Source: Lingula anatina (taxonomy: Eukaryota; Brachiopoda; Lingulata; Lingulida; Lingulidae). Taken from it: DNA of 48,394 nt. Positions 1-12,327 of this stretch are shown here, one piece after another; the stretch's first letter is position 1, and each line of letters opens with the position of its first letter. The DNA is taken from positions 116,195 to 164,588 of the forward strand of contig NW_019775927.1 of NCBI RefSeq assembly GCF_001039355.2. Reading direction: 5' to 3'. The notes under the pieces are model-generated. The model was not told where the DNA came from. It saw only the letters and a list, made by a program, of their open reading frames with translations, and did no database searches. The translations under genes and the position numbers were made by a program.

Positions 1-439
1 GGGGGGAGGGGGTTGTAATGCAGTATTTGTTATCCTTAAATGGCAAGATGCAAACTATCAGGAATGTACAGAGAGGTTTAAAGAATCACTGTTGTGTCCC
101 GAAAAAATTCTGCTGTAATTGTAAATCAGAATTTGATTCAAATTCTGTGCCATTTCTCAGGTTTGGTCAACGAAACAGGGATTTGGTCTGATTTTTATTT
201 CATTCACAAAAAGACCCCATTTTAAAATTAATGGCAGTAGACTAGATGGTGTGCACATGATATGTTTCCAGAGGATGTTTCAAGGATAATTGCCACAGTG
301 TATGCCTCTTAGCTTTCTTACTGCAGTCTATATTGCAGCATCCCCTGGGTATAAACTATATGCTAGTACTGTATTGATTTCAAAGTAAATGGATGCACTA
401 GGAAGCAGTGTCTTTTAATCCTTATATTAATAATATGTG

Positions 440-510
440 GGGTCTCTCTCTCTCTCTCTTTTGGGAGAAGGCTTTAGTTGCCCTTCAGTTGTACACTTCT
501 TAAGTCAGAG
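440..510 (+). repeat. Dispersed repeat linked to a CT microsatellite, copy 1
   Basis: A (CT)n run followed by TGGGAGAAGGCTTTAGTTGC and then a CCCTTCAGTTGTACACTTCTT block. The same order recurs at 6747-6850. Confidence 0.6.
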
Positions 511-1271
511 TACTAATGATGTAAATGGGGCTAGAAGGACTTGAATTTATTTTATTTTATTATTTTTATTTTTATTTATTTTTTTTGGGGGGGGGGGGCA
601 TAGTGTTTTATTTTTAAATCTGCAGAGCGGTGGGTGTTTAATGTATAGTGGAGTGGAGAGAGGTGGTGTAATAACATGACAGGGCTAGGAATGTTTAATT
701 GTGTGGCAGGGATGTTTACTAGAAGAAATGAGGGAGGAAAGGTGGTATTTACAAGTAAGCAATTATCATGCAGAATGCAAAGGTCTATGACATTACTAAG
801 TACGCTGTTACAGGTGAGTGTTTAATCAGCTCATGTTTGCCAAAGAAATGAGCACATGTTTAACAAAATGATCAAATATTTTTCTTTTTTTCATCAGAGT
901 ATAATATACCCTATGTTTGTTTCAAAAGAAGGCTTAGAAATTGCAGAAGTTCTAGCACTGAATGCATTGTGATTATGTAGTTGTCTATTTGATAGGTGAA
1001 TGTCAGGTACACATAAAGGTACTAGATACCTGTAAATATTCCCGTCTTAGGTCCAAAGGTCAATACTGAGCTGTAACTTATCGCCTGCTTAGGTGTTAAA
1101 TGCTCTGAAGTTTATATATATTAAACTGTCCATGACAGTGTAGTGACCCATGTAATGTCCAGTTGAGTCATCTCAAAAGGTATCCTCTTTGACAGGTCAG
1201 GGCCTTGGTCATCTTCAAATGTAGCCTCTTTAGTAAGGCTTTAGACTTCTAGTTTTATCGGCCTGAGCACA

Positions 1272-1413
1272 TTACACACACACACACATACACACACACA
1301 CACACACGACGTGCATGTATGCACGCATGGATGTATGCAGCCAAACACATGATGCACGCACACACACACTTGTCTGTCACTCTGTGATTCTCTCTCTCTC
1401 TCTCTCTCTCTCT
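1272..1413 (+). repeat. CA and CT microsatellites
   Basis: (CA)n at 1273-1307 with interruptions, a CATGTATG-type stretch, then (CT)n at 1389-1413. Non-coding. Confidence 0.8.
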
Positions 1414-2044
1414 GCTGATTGTGCCTCTTATAATATTCTGTTTGCATTATTAGTCATCTACAGCCTGTAGCACAGGGATTTTGGATAAATGAACTGCTTG
1501 TACACAGTGAGAGAGATCTTAAATAAATCTCTGCTCTAGGGCATACAGTGCATTTGTTAAAACAGCAAGTCAAAAAAGATAACAATATCATATTTGATAA
1601 ATTGTTTTTGTCCTGTTTTTCTTTTCTTATATAAAATTATGATGTATAAAATAAGGTATCATTCCTATGTATTGTTATATGTATACAATAAAAAAAATAG
1701 TGCCTTCATTGATGAGTTTCCATATTCGTATCATTTGAAGAGTTGTCCGAAATTTCAAGAGTTGTATCAATATATCTCAATGAAAGCAGTTTTTATGTCT
1801 TAAAAATTCCGCCAAGTGGTCTTCATGTATCACTCAGCAATATGGATGTCTTTTTCATAGAACAGAGGGTGTAGCTGCAAGTGTGAATGATTACTAGTAG
1901 GTTTATGTAGGTGTTTTCACTATGATTAATGCATTATAGATTGATTTGTGTTTTAATATTGATTATTTATTTAAAATTAATTATTTGAGAAATTATGGGA
2001 GAAGGGATCTAGGCGTATTCAACATAAACAAATTGCAAACAGTT

Positions 2045-2046
<2 letters not shown>

Positions 2047-2092
<46 letters not shown>

Positions 2093-2170
2093 AGAGAGAG
2101 ACAAATGCTATTGAATCACACACATCCACAGAGAGAGAGAGAGAGAGAGAAACAGACCGACAGACAGACA
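2047..2170 (+). repeat. CA/GA compound microsatellite
   Basis: (CA)n at 2047-2089 runs into (GA)n, a short unique gap, (GA)n at 2130-2150 and a (GACA)n tail. Confidence 0.85.
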
Positions 2171-4160
2171 CGCATACATCTAGTACACAATTATTGTAGT
2201 ACTAGTACAGTCGCAGATGGATACATTGCCAAAAAGCAAGCTCAGCACTCTCATTCAGATCAAACCATCATCACATATTGCTCCTGCGTGTCATGCCCAC
2301 CCGTATGGGTTTGATTGCCAACTGATAATCGCCCAAACCACATTTCACTCCCAAGCTATGCCAAGATAGGCCAGCCCCTAATCTACTTACTGGAGATGAA
2401 ATTGAATTTTCTCTTGTGTTTTAACTGGTGCCATCTTGATGGGAAGCATACATTCATTCCGCCAGTCACAGGAGTTGATGTATCCATATTGTAGTAGTTA
2501 TTGATTGTCTGAGGGGAAATGATTCAGAGGATGATCTGTGTTTGTATGTGCTGTGAGGGGAAACAAAGAACTTTTTTTTTACGCTGCTGTACATATGAAG
2601 ACCGATGAGAAATACAATTGGAAGGCGCTGGAGATAAAGATAGGAGAATTAAAATATATGCCAACATTTGGTGGTGGTGGTGGGGGGGCTTTGTCGAAAA
2701 TTGACTTCAAATGCATCTTAAAACAGTGATACAGAAACACACATCACTTACTACTAGTATGCAATTTGAAAATAAGGACGCGTTACATGTAGTTATTGTT
2801 GTTATACTCAATTGCATGTAACATACAAATCGACTGCTATTAAGTGAACCATACATCAAGTGGCGATAAGACATGGTGGTCTGTGGTTTTTGATTGAGAA
2901 AAAAGCACTCGCATGGCACCAAGTCCAATCTACTTACCATTTCACAAAAGAGGCAGCCCCTAAGTGCAGAACAATTGGATATATATATATATACTTAATG
3001 TATTTGGTGGACTGATTTGTTTTTGTATGAGCGTCCTGTTGAGAGAAAAAAAAAACTGGCTTATGTTAGTTAAGTCGCATTTATGTATACCAGTACATAT
3101 ACACTAAATATCTTGTCTTACAAAATATGAAAAACCTGATACCCATGAACTCATAAATTATATAATTTGTCTTTTCATTCAACTTTCTTGTCACTTAATG
3201 TGTATACATGTAAATGATATGAATTGTGCTGATAGTTTGCCCTTTCTGCGTTCAGGTATTTTTTCTGTGACTAGAGTTATAAGCAACCTAATCACCTGTC
3301 TTTGACTCTCTTGCTCTCACCTTTAAGCTGGTAAATCCCATTTTATACCACCCAGGAGCCGTTGTCTAACGAAGCACAGGTACCAAGCAGTCTGTCATGG
3401 TAATTACCTCCACCTAGGAGTTTGTTTTTACCTGAATCGATTGGATTGTTAGTATTTTTGTTAGCAGTTTAACTCAAAAAGTTATGGACAGTAATGGGCT
3501 CGTTTAGAAGAGATTAGATTTTAGGGGTGATTCATTAATTGATTACTATAATCAAAAGAATTAATTAATTTAAAGAAATGGTGCTATGATGGCCCTGTTT
3601 TGGAGCTATTTTGGCAAAGACTTGCAGCTTCCTATTGCTCTGCCAGTTGCTTAATTCAAACAAAATTGATGTTTCCAATAGATATTCTCTGAGTAATGTT
3701 TTTCAGTAAATTGTTTTTGAAAAGGCTGATCATTATTTACCTACAAGGCAGGACATTTTGGTGTTTTGATTATATTCAAGACACATTCAAGACACTTGCC
3801 TTGAACTGGCAAGGGCAGCTGTCAAACCTCTCAAGGTATGCGAACTTCGTTAACAGTCTAATGAGGAGGGGGGCTCTTGCTGGTCACATATTTGTGTAAC
3901 TTAAAGGTAACTGCATGTCACTGTGGAAATTACCCTCAAACTTCCAATTATCTATTTCTGATTTTTATTTTTATTTTTTTTTTATGGTGTTCCATTTTAA
4001 CGTGCTTAAAATATGAAACATTTTTGTTATACTTTCTCAGTTTTAAGAACTTTTAAATGAATATTTTCAGGCTTTACTGTGCTTTTTGAAAACAGTATGG
4101 AACAGCATTGGAAGAGTATAATAGACTTGTATCAACTATAACTGTCCAAACTCGTATTCT

Positions 4161-4290
4161 TTGATTCCATGATAGAAACTTCTTTCTGGAGATTCTAAAA
4201 GTACTTCAGATTCCGTTCCAGTTCGATTCCTTGATTCAGTGAGATCTCTTTCCAGAGACTGCTGAAAAGTACTCAGGATTCAATTCCAGT
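4161..4290 (+). repeat. Two-copy degenerate tandem repeat (60-70 bp)
   Basis: 4161-4230 and 4231-4290 both contain TTGATTC, TCTTTC..GAGA, AAAAGTAC and GATTC..TTCCAGT in the same order. Old tandem duplication. Confidence 0.5.
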
Positions 4291-4930
4291 ATCTCAGTAT
4301 GTACTTCAGGAAGGAAACTAACTAATCGAATCAGTCTGGTAACCTTCAGGGGTCGTGGAGGTGATGGTGCGTGGAACATTACACCAGTTGTCTCCGCCTC
4401 TGACAGAATGCGTACTGATGTGCCTGCGCCAAGCCTGGGTCAGTCAGGTCCACTCAACAGTCTTTTCTGCCAATTTTTTTTTTTTCCTCGAGCCACTTGC
4501 CTCTGCTTCTTTTTCCACCTCAAACAGTAACAGTGAGTGGAAGTTAAATTTTGCAGGTTCTCCTGAAGTCAGTTGTTAAAATCCATCTTGAATTTGGCAA
4601 ACTTGCCAGCAAACATTCCATGATCTGTTTTCTGAAAAAACAGGTTTTGGTTGTATTTATAGACCTGTGTATTTTTAGTATAGATAGTGACCTGACTTCT
4701 GCTTTGTCAGGGCAAATTTGTAAAACAAATTTTTAAAGGAAGTCCGAACTGTCATATTGGTGGGTTCTTTTGGTAGGTTACTGCAGTTTTATGTTCGGAA
4801 AGTAGCTGTGTATATATTTAAAGACGGGAACTTAATGGAATGGTTAGGATGTTTCCTTCCTGCCTATCAGACCCTGTTTCCATCCTTCATGTTTGCATTT
4901 GCCTTGTGCTAACCTCACTGAAGTATCTTA

Positions 4931-5187
4931 GGCTTCATTCACATGCAATGTCTATTTTCTAAATTCTATTTTCTATTCGCGGTATGTCTTATGATCGCAG
5001 TCTATGCCCTGAATATCCCGCGGCGTAATTACTGGCAGCGCGAGCCGGTTACTATAAGTTACTATAAGTTACTGGCTCGCGCTGCCAGTAATTACGCGGC
5101 GGGATATTCAGTGCACAGACCGTGATCATAAGATAGCGCGAATAGAAAATAGAATTTAGAAAATAGACATTGCATGTGAACGAAGCC
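4931..5187. mobile_element. MITE, nearly perfect palindrome, TTA target duplication
   Basis: Arms of about 120 bp begin GGCTTC(A/G)TTCACATGCAATG and meet at a TTACTATAAG repeat. TTA lies on both sides (4928-4930, 5188-5190), as for PIF/Harbinger-type insertions. The inner arms (CCCGCGGCGTAATTACTGGC) are much richer in GC than the surrounding DNA. No coding capacity. Confidence 0.75.
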
Positions 5188-5340
5188 TTACTCAGCATTT
5201 CCTCAATCTATACCGTCACGCGGTCATCAAGATGTCTCTGCTCGTGCAAGTCGGGGTCACTTTTACTCTCGCCACCAACAAATAATTTCCTGTCTTAATG
5301 TATTAGAAACTATAAAAACTGTTTGGGGGTTCATGCTTAA

Positions 5341-5475
5341 ATAATCATGATTATGATAATGAAGATGATAGTTGTATCAATGCAAACAACAATAAAAACA
5401 ATGATAATAGTGGTATAACAATAATAAAGATTATGATAATAATATTATAATAATGATAATAATATCAATAATCTG
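5341..5475 (+). repeat. AAT/GAT-rich cryptic simple sequence
   Basis: Interrupted ATAATG and AATAAT trinucleotide units over about 135 bp. Confidence 0.6.
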
Positions 5476-6742
5476 TTAATGCTCCGTTGATGTTATATGT
5501 GTCCAAAACATACATGGAAGCTGCAGGATTCCAGATAGCTACTGGAACGAGTCTTAATGCGAGGGCAAGTGGTTTCTCAGGTGGAAAGGAAGTTCAAATA
5601 AACGAATGCTTTTAGACCTAAACATGAAACCCCTAAGATGATCCCAGCATGAGAAGATATAATTAAGACGATACCACAGGAGGTATATGATGGAACAACA
5701 AACATGGAGTTAGGCCCTTTTGATGAAGGGACACAGGTTAAAAAGTTACTGTTCTTCTACATTGTCGGCAGAGCAGGTGCTTTGTGAGGAGATCTTAAAT
5801 AGGAAAATCACCCTTTTCTGAAAATAAAAAGCAAAACCCATTCTGTTGAAAGGCTGATAATATGACAAGACTATGCTAGAAATTTAGCCTCTTGGTCCAT
5901 TGGGATGCCAGGATCTTTTTGCGCAAAGCAGAAAAAAAAGAGTCCAGTAACTGAACAAATTTTGTAAAAATTTTGCTTGTGGGGTTTAAGTTTTGTTGGC
6001 ATTTGATGCAGATCCTGTGTTAATGTTGTAGACTGCATCTGTGTGTGATAATTCTGAGGGCAGAAGAGATTTTGCAGAGGTGGAGAGGGATTCAGAATTG
6101 CCCTCTGGTCTATAAAATTTAGAATCCTGGATCTAATTTTTGGTCTGATAGGAAATTGTCTGATTTTAAGACTTCAACTATTTATCTGTCTGAAAAAAGT
6201 CAATATCATTTGGGGCAGTTTTTTGCTGATTTTGCAAAAATATTTTTTTTAATTTGCCTTGAAGTCACTACTTTGGTACTCAAAGTAAAGAGAAAGTCTG
6301 TTTTAGAAATTGACTGTGATATTGCTAAAAACAGTCACGCATTAAGAGAGGTGAAAAGGCAGTTATTTATCTAAGCAAAAGCCAGCAGAAAGGATATAAT
6401 TAATCAGACAGGTAAGTAGACAGTTGTAGTAAGCTGCCAAGAGGTGTTTTCTTTCCTCTGGACCAGACAGTTGCTTCCAGGTCTGATGTGTTGTCTGGGA
6501 TCAGGTGTCTTACAGCTTTTGCCTATCAGCTGTGTCTGGGTGCGTTTCTAGTCTACTTGTAGCAGCCTAGGTTGTGTAATCTGAGATTTCTTGTCAACTT
6601 GTAACAACCTAAGATGTATTGCCTCAGATCAGCTGTGTCTGGATGTATTTCTTGTCAGTTGTAATGTTCATTTTAAGATATGTAGTCTGAGGTCTGAGTT
6701 TGAAATTTGATTTGGCAGGAGTATCTTTGATAGAAGACCTTA

Positions 6743-6746
<4 letters not shown>

Positions 6747-6794
<48 letters not shown>

Positions 6795-6852
6795 TTTGTT
6801 TGTGGGAGAAGGCTTCAGTTGCCCTTGGGTTGCACACTTCTTCAGTCTGCAC

Positions 6853-6893
<41 letters not shown>
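6747..6893 (+). repeat. CT microsatellites with dispersed repeat copy 2
   Basis: (CT)n at 6747-6790 and 6856-6893 bracket TGGGAGAAGGCTTCAGTTGC and its continuation, a second copy of the 463-507 unit. The pyrimidine tracts sit on both sides of the unique part. Confidence 0.65.
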
Positions 6894-6897
<4 letters not shown>

Positions 6898-7759
6898 AAC
6901 CCCTCTTACTCGCTTGCTACCAGGTAAATGGTGTAGACACAGATCTTCTCTCTGTTCATGTACACCCATCAGCTGTGTCTCTCTCATTGCTCTCACAGGT
7001 GTTTGCGAGAAGATTGATTAGATCACAACTACATTTTTGACAGAGACACCGCCTTCTTGCTCCTGTACAGTGGTGTAGTAGTATATAGTAGTTACGGATC
7101 AATTTCTGGAAATGCTTGTTAGACTTTGTCTATTTAGTTTGCTAAAATTTGAAACTGGACTGTATGAGATCCAGCATTATATTATATCAGGATTCAGAAT
7201 TGAGATATTTTTTAATGGCAAATTTGGATGTTGAAAAATTAAGTAATCGTAAACTACACAGATACTATTAGGTAATAGAAGTGCAGTCTCCTTATTGCAA
7301 GAAAAGAGTTGAGGAAGTTAATTATTACGAAAAAAATGGAAATAGTTTATTTATTTTGATGTAAAGAAGTTGGATAGGGTTGCAACAGGCTTCACAATGA
7401 ACCAAGTAGAAATGAAATTATTTTAGTTCATGTTTCCGAGGGTCAGATATCACCTCATTCGTCATGGACCATTACAACCTCTACAACATTCCAACTGTGG
7501 TAATAAAACTTGACTCTTGTGGCCTTTGTGGCTTCCACTGCCGCTATAAAATACTTCTTATTAGGGGAAATACTTCAAACCTATTTATTTTCATGTCATA
7601 AGAGGTTTTGGTTTTGTCCAATACCTTTGGTGTCGTTTGCCATGTCTAGTTTTCTTTCTTTGGCATTGTTGTTTGTTTTTTACTTTGTAATTTTATTACC
7701 TTCTAATTCTTTTTGATTTGTTATCGTTCATTCATGGAAGTGATGATGTCTTTTATGAC

Positions 7760-7804
7760 CTCTCTCTCTCTCTCTCTGCGTGTGTGTGTGTGTGTGTGTG
7801 TGTG
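7760..7804 (+). repeat. CT/TG compound microsatellite
   Basis: (CT)n at 7760-7777 followed by (GT)n to 7803. Confidence 0.8.
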
Positions 7805-8754
7805 AGCACGTGTGTGAGTGACTGAGAACACGTGCAAAATGGCTTGCCTTAATTTTGTCCATGTGTGTTCCTCACATTGTCTCAATTACAGCAAAGTAAC
7901 AGTCTTTAAGATAACAGAATGTTGCAAACCTAGCATCAGTAACGACCCTCTTCGGAGCCAGTTTGTTGTTCCTTATTACCAGGCAGTTTAAGACTGAAAG
8001 GTTTCATAGCTTCCTTGATTTACTCAGGAATTACCCCAACTTCCTATATTGCCAAACAAATATTTATAAATCCCAGTAGACCAAATTCAAAGTGCAGTCT
8101 TCTGAAAGGTCTTGCCATATTCTGTATTATTTACGAAGAGCTTGTACTTCGAATTCATGGAAATTTCTCTTTGTAGCAACTGTGAGCTGTTTCTTATTAT
8201 GGGATTGAAGGCTTCTGAGGGAAAAAGAACAGGTGCTGTAGAATTTTTGAGGAGAAATAGTGCAAGTTTAGAGGTTCAGGTTCTGCTGTACGTGAAGACA
8301 AATAAATGTTTAAATTATCGTATTTCTTTTTATCAAGAGCTTATAAAATATGTGGGTATTACCTCCAATATTTCTAAATGACTAGGGTCATTTCACCTGG
8401 AATGAAAATGTATTCACAATTATTTGTGTATATTTATAATATACTAGTACTGTATGTGAATCTGCATATGTTTGTCCACATGTATATGCATGTATGCTCA
8501 TGTGCCTGCATACTAGAAAGCATCTGATTTGGAGTTTTTCTCACAATTTTTTGATCTCGTATCCAGAATGTCAAAAAATTAGAATGCAATAAATTGAGGT
8601 CCAAATGTTCTCAAGCTGTCTTCTTACACATTTTGGTAGTTCTTATAAAAAGATATACAGTCTTTATTTGCAAGCTAACAGTTCATGATTAAAACCTTTA
8701 TTTCATGGACAGAGTGTAGAAACAAGGTCATATAATGTAGTACATCATCCACAT

Positions 8755-8991
8755 TTATGTATGGGAATCAGAAAAGAGTTTACAAAGGTCAGTCAGAAGG
8801 TCAAGGTAACGATTTTGGGGGGCCAACTCCAACAGCTCAACGGGTATTAATATGTTCCTTTTACCTTGGCTTTTCTTGCCTACCCCACCCCTGGTGTGTT
8901 CATTGAAAGCCAGGTAAAAACTAATGAGGTGCTCTTTGTGAGACTTGTCCGATATTTCATTGACAAAAATCTTCACTAGGTATTGCTTCCC
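8755..8991 (-). CDS. Unrecognised minus-strand terminal-exon-like open frame
   Basis: I do not recognise this protein. An open frame of 91 codons (9030-8755) contains a good minus-strand acceptor (CACTTTTCAGTCAG) and ends in TAA. From 8991 it encodes about 78 residues: GKQYLVKIFVNEISDKSHKE, an LISFYLAFNEH segment, a GKKSQGKRN basic stretch and an LLELAPQNRYLDLLTDLCKL helix. Amino-acid composition and alternating amphipathic pattern look coding. AATAAA on the minus strand lies near 8701-8696, about 55 bases past the stop. It has no internal ATG and no upstream exon that I could place, so it could be the last exon of an antisense gene, a retrocopy fragment or chance. Confidence 0.35.
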   Translation of the reverse strand, partial: GKQYLVKIFVNEISDKSHKEHLISFYLAFNEHTRGGVGKKSQGKRNILIPVELLELAPQNRYLDLLTDLCKLFSDSHT

Positions 8992-8995
8992 CTGA

Positions 8996-10865
8996 CTGAA
9001 AAGTGTCCCGTTTATAAGTACTTTTACAAGTTATGTAGTCCCTTATAAGCTTACATAGGGTAGCTTTGATTTTTATTTCAGAAGTGAGATATAAATGAGC
9101 TATTTCGTCCCCTGAAATTAGAACTTTGTTATGAATCTTAACAAATATTTTTTTAAATGATCAAAGTGCATTAACTAGTTATGGAATAAGAGTACACGTA
9201 CTCCTTGCAACACAAGTAAAAAAAAAAAGAAAAAAAAATTGCTGATTTATGGAATATTACATGAACCCTGGATGATATATTTTATTGAGACTTCCTCTCA
9301 GTAAACTGATACAGCAAAGGTTAGAGAGTCAGGACACCATAGCAAGCATATCTCAAGAAAAATGAAAATGATTTATAAAAACATGGCATGCATAACATCT
9401 ATAACATACTGTCTAGCACGAAAATTAATGCGCTAGCACTCCTATTGATGGTCCTGTGCTGCAGTCAGTATATATCAGAACCGCCAGTAGGAGTGCTAAC
9501 GCATGAATTTTCGTGCTATATACTGTCCTGTATTTATGATACCCTTGTGTGAAACCAACAGTAAATAGTTAAGTAAAGAAAAGAAACAATATTTTCCTTC
9601 CATCTTACCCCCACCCCAATCATAAAGAAGCGTGAAATATCAAACACTGTTTTTCTGTAACTCTAAGTCTACAGGCTAACAGTCACTGGAAAAAGACAAA
9701 CAGGAAAAGACAAACTGCACTGAGACGCATCTGTAGTGTAATATATAAGAAGTGAACTTATCATTCTTTTACTTTACACACACACTTTCCCTTGCATCAA
9801 AACTTGTTTTAATGTTCAGATAACCAAGCTGCATGAGATTATAACACTGACAAAAACGATAAGGTTGATATATTTATTATACAAACACATGCCCTCTCGA
9901 GTCCTCCCATGTAAAAAAACAGATGTTAAGCTTGATAGCGGAGACAAGAGGTTATGATACCTGGTACATGTTTAGATTGCTTAATCTGGGCTTTTTTCGT
10001 ACACCTGAGTTCTTGGCAGGACTTAAAGGTCTTGTTGTTTTGAACACTGAACTTGCAAATGTTTTGTTACTCCATTTTTTCTGACCTCCCAATGAGTAAT
10101 AGTTTTTTTCTTTTCAAGTGCGCAAACTAGTCATGAATAAAGGGGATTATATATTTGAAATGCTGCCTTCAAAGAAAAATAAAGTTTTTTTAAAGAATAA
10201 GTAAAGAATGAAATAGAATAAAAATCCCCCCCCCTCTTTTTTGAGGACTACCTCTCTCCCCCTCCCCTCCATGTTTACCTAAGTATTAGTATATGAAACA
10301 TATTGTGTAATACTATCCAGAAATTTAACTGTATGTGACCCTAAAACCAAATGTAGTAAAAAAAAACACATTCTAGTATATGGTTAAAATGATGTCTTGG
10401 CACAGTGTTTTGACTAAATATATCTTAAAAGATTGAAGATTTAATTCCAAGTTTATGAAATAGGGTTGCGTTAAAATATTTTTAAAATTACTTGAAAGTA
10501 AACATAAGGTTTTCTGAGGAAAGTTGATCTGTGCTGTAGTGTTACTCATAATGATGAAGTTTAAAACTGTTTAATTTCTACACAATAATCAGAAAGCATA
10601 CCTGGAAAGCTTTTGTCCCAACACTTGGGACTTCATCAGTTACACTGAAGTTATGTGGCAGTGTATAATGAATAGCTTAGTGAGAATTAATTGTGAGTTT
10701 CACCTTATTGTGTACAAATTGAAGAGTTCTAAATCTCATTATTAATTAACTTGGGGTTTGACTCTCAAATTTAGAATTGTATAACCTTTATTATTTCAAT
10801 TAGAGTGTGGCCAAAATATATGGATATAAAATCCATGAAATAAACATACGTAATTATCATTTCAG
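8996..10865. other. Non-coding between the minus-strand open frame and AFAP exon 1
   Basis: Contains the palindrome at 9414-9518, a C/T-rich tract at 10227-10270 and AT-rich unique DNA. No upstream exon for the minus-strand frame and no promoter could be identified. Confidence 0.5.
9414..9518. repeat. Palindromic element (34-bp arms)
   Basis: Arms 9414-9447 and 9485-9518 are inverted copies with about four mismatches, sharing TAGCACGAAAATT and TAGCACTCCTA blocks, separated by a 37-bp loop. Small non-coding foldback, probably a MITE. Confidence 0.65.
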
Positions 10866-10867
10866 AG

Positions 10868-11009
10868 ATGCTACCGGGCATCGAGGACTACCTCCGCACT
10901 TTCCTTGCCAAAGAATCCATGTCGTCGCTTGGGGAAAAGAAACGCCAGTATTACGTGGAACGACTGGAAGCTCTTCGACTCCCTCCATCCTTACCACCCA
11001 GACCCTCAG
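10868..11009 (+). CDS. AFAP1: AFAP-like coding exon 1 (start codon)
   Basis: The exon begins at 10866 after a TTTCAG acceptor, so the ATG is the third base of an exon and at least one 5' UTR exon must lie upstream. Residues 1-47 read MLPGIEDYLRTFLAKE and then a charged GEKKRQYYVERLEALRLP helix. The ATG falls at the same offset as the vertebrate AFAP1 start, whose first helix also carries an EKK block, so I take it as the real start. The exon ends in a Pro-rich stretch, donor GTAAGA, leaving one base of codon 48. Confidence 0.8.
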
Positions 11010-11094
11010 GTAAGACATATTTAGTAATCATCTTAACATTGTAAGACCTTGAATTTCAGAGGTCAGTGTGACATTCCCTGTATCTTGTTACTTA

Positions 11095-11254
11095 GGCCTC
11101 ATTTAGAATAGGGGACTAACTTGTCCTGTGGTGAAGTATGGCTGACCCACTTGAATATTTCCCCTCGGGATATCTATCCAATGTCTATTAGCGGATTAGA
11201 TGGCAAGCCATATTTGACCCTCGGACTAGTTAGTTCTCTATTCTGAATGGGGCC
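11095..11254. mobile_element. MITE with TTA target duplication
   Basis: Inverted ends GGCCTCATTTAGAATAGGGG and GGCCCCATTCAGAATAGAGA, flanked by TTA at 11092-11094 and 11255-11257. Internal arms carry GTATGGC/ATATGGC blocks. A second partial relative (GGCCATTCAGAACAGGAG start) follows directly at 11261 to about 11405. Confidence 0.6.
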
Positions 11255-12327
11255 TTAGAGGCCATTCAGAACAGGAGATTCGAGGAACTTCTGATCCACA
11301 GATTAAATATGGCGGCCCATACATGAAAGATGAGCCGACTAATCTGCTGATGGTCTCCCCACCTTTGCAGATGCCATTAAACGGATTAAATCACAGCTCT
11401 GAGGTTTAATTGCCAGATCTCTGCAAGGACTCTCACTCAGTGAATGCACACTGTTTATACTACTTCTTTTTTTGGTTGATGTGTCAGATTGATTTTGAAA
11501 ATCAAAGATATGAGTCTAGATAGCATATTATGTTATGATTTTCATGATATGGATTATGTTACTCACTGCTGGTGCACCAGGAATAAAGGGAGACAACAAC
11601 AGCCTCATTGAAAACCTGGAAACAATTTCTCACAAAAAATACTGAAAAATAGGATGTTTTCCTTCACATTTTCAAAACACACATATCCATTCATCCTTAA
11701 TTAAGACCTTATGATATTATTAGAGACCAGTGAGAGTTGGTGGTGACTCACCACTGTCCTGTTTTTAAATCTTATTTTATCCTAGGAACTGTGTTTATTA
11801 TCAATTGACCCATGATTATAGAGCTCGATTTTGAGAGTTGCCGAGTGCAACATCGTAAGGTGAAACAGGTTGTCCGAAGCCGAGGGTGTTTGCATAGATT
11901 GGGGTATGGAAGTGTGTGTATTTGTTTGTCAGAATTTGGGTGCATTTGTGGTAATTGGTCACCAAGTTAAAACACACTTATTACAATATTTTCATAATTC
12001 CTCGATTGTTTATTTCTGGTGACTTACAAAGCAGTCTGTTTGGCATAAACCCAAATCATATTATGACTTCTCCGTTACATATTCAATTACTTCTCTTTGC
12101 TCATACATTATCCCTAGTAGTCTGTTTTTTTCTGTCTATTTAGTTCTGTATATATATTGTTATTGTTTTACAGATACCACTGATATTGTAAATGTCCTAG
12201 TGTTGGTGTGTGTGAGGGTGAGTGGGAGAGATAAAAAATAGTTTTTTAATCAATTTGTACTTTTCTTTTGGGGTTATGCAATAAAAATTATTACTTTTCA
12301 GACATTTCTGTACCTAAAATCCTGCTG

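Larger units (their letters stand above)
1..8754. other. Non-coding: upstream or 5' intron of the AFAP-like gene
   Basis: Apart from the repeats listed, I see no exon I can support. Since coding exon 1 begins with a splice acceptor, part or all of this may be a first intron. Poly-G at 587-598 and a TGG/poly-G tract near 2671-2690. Confidence 0.5.

Noticed and set aside
2105-2314. Open frame with a run of Arg-Glu dipeptides
   Set aside because: It translates a GA microsatellite; no splice or gene context.
6700-7040. Two overlapping frames with Leu-Ser repeats
   Set aside because: They are translations of the CT microsatellite and carry no other signal.
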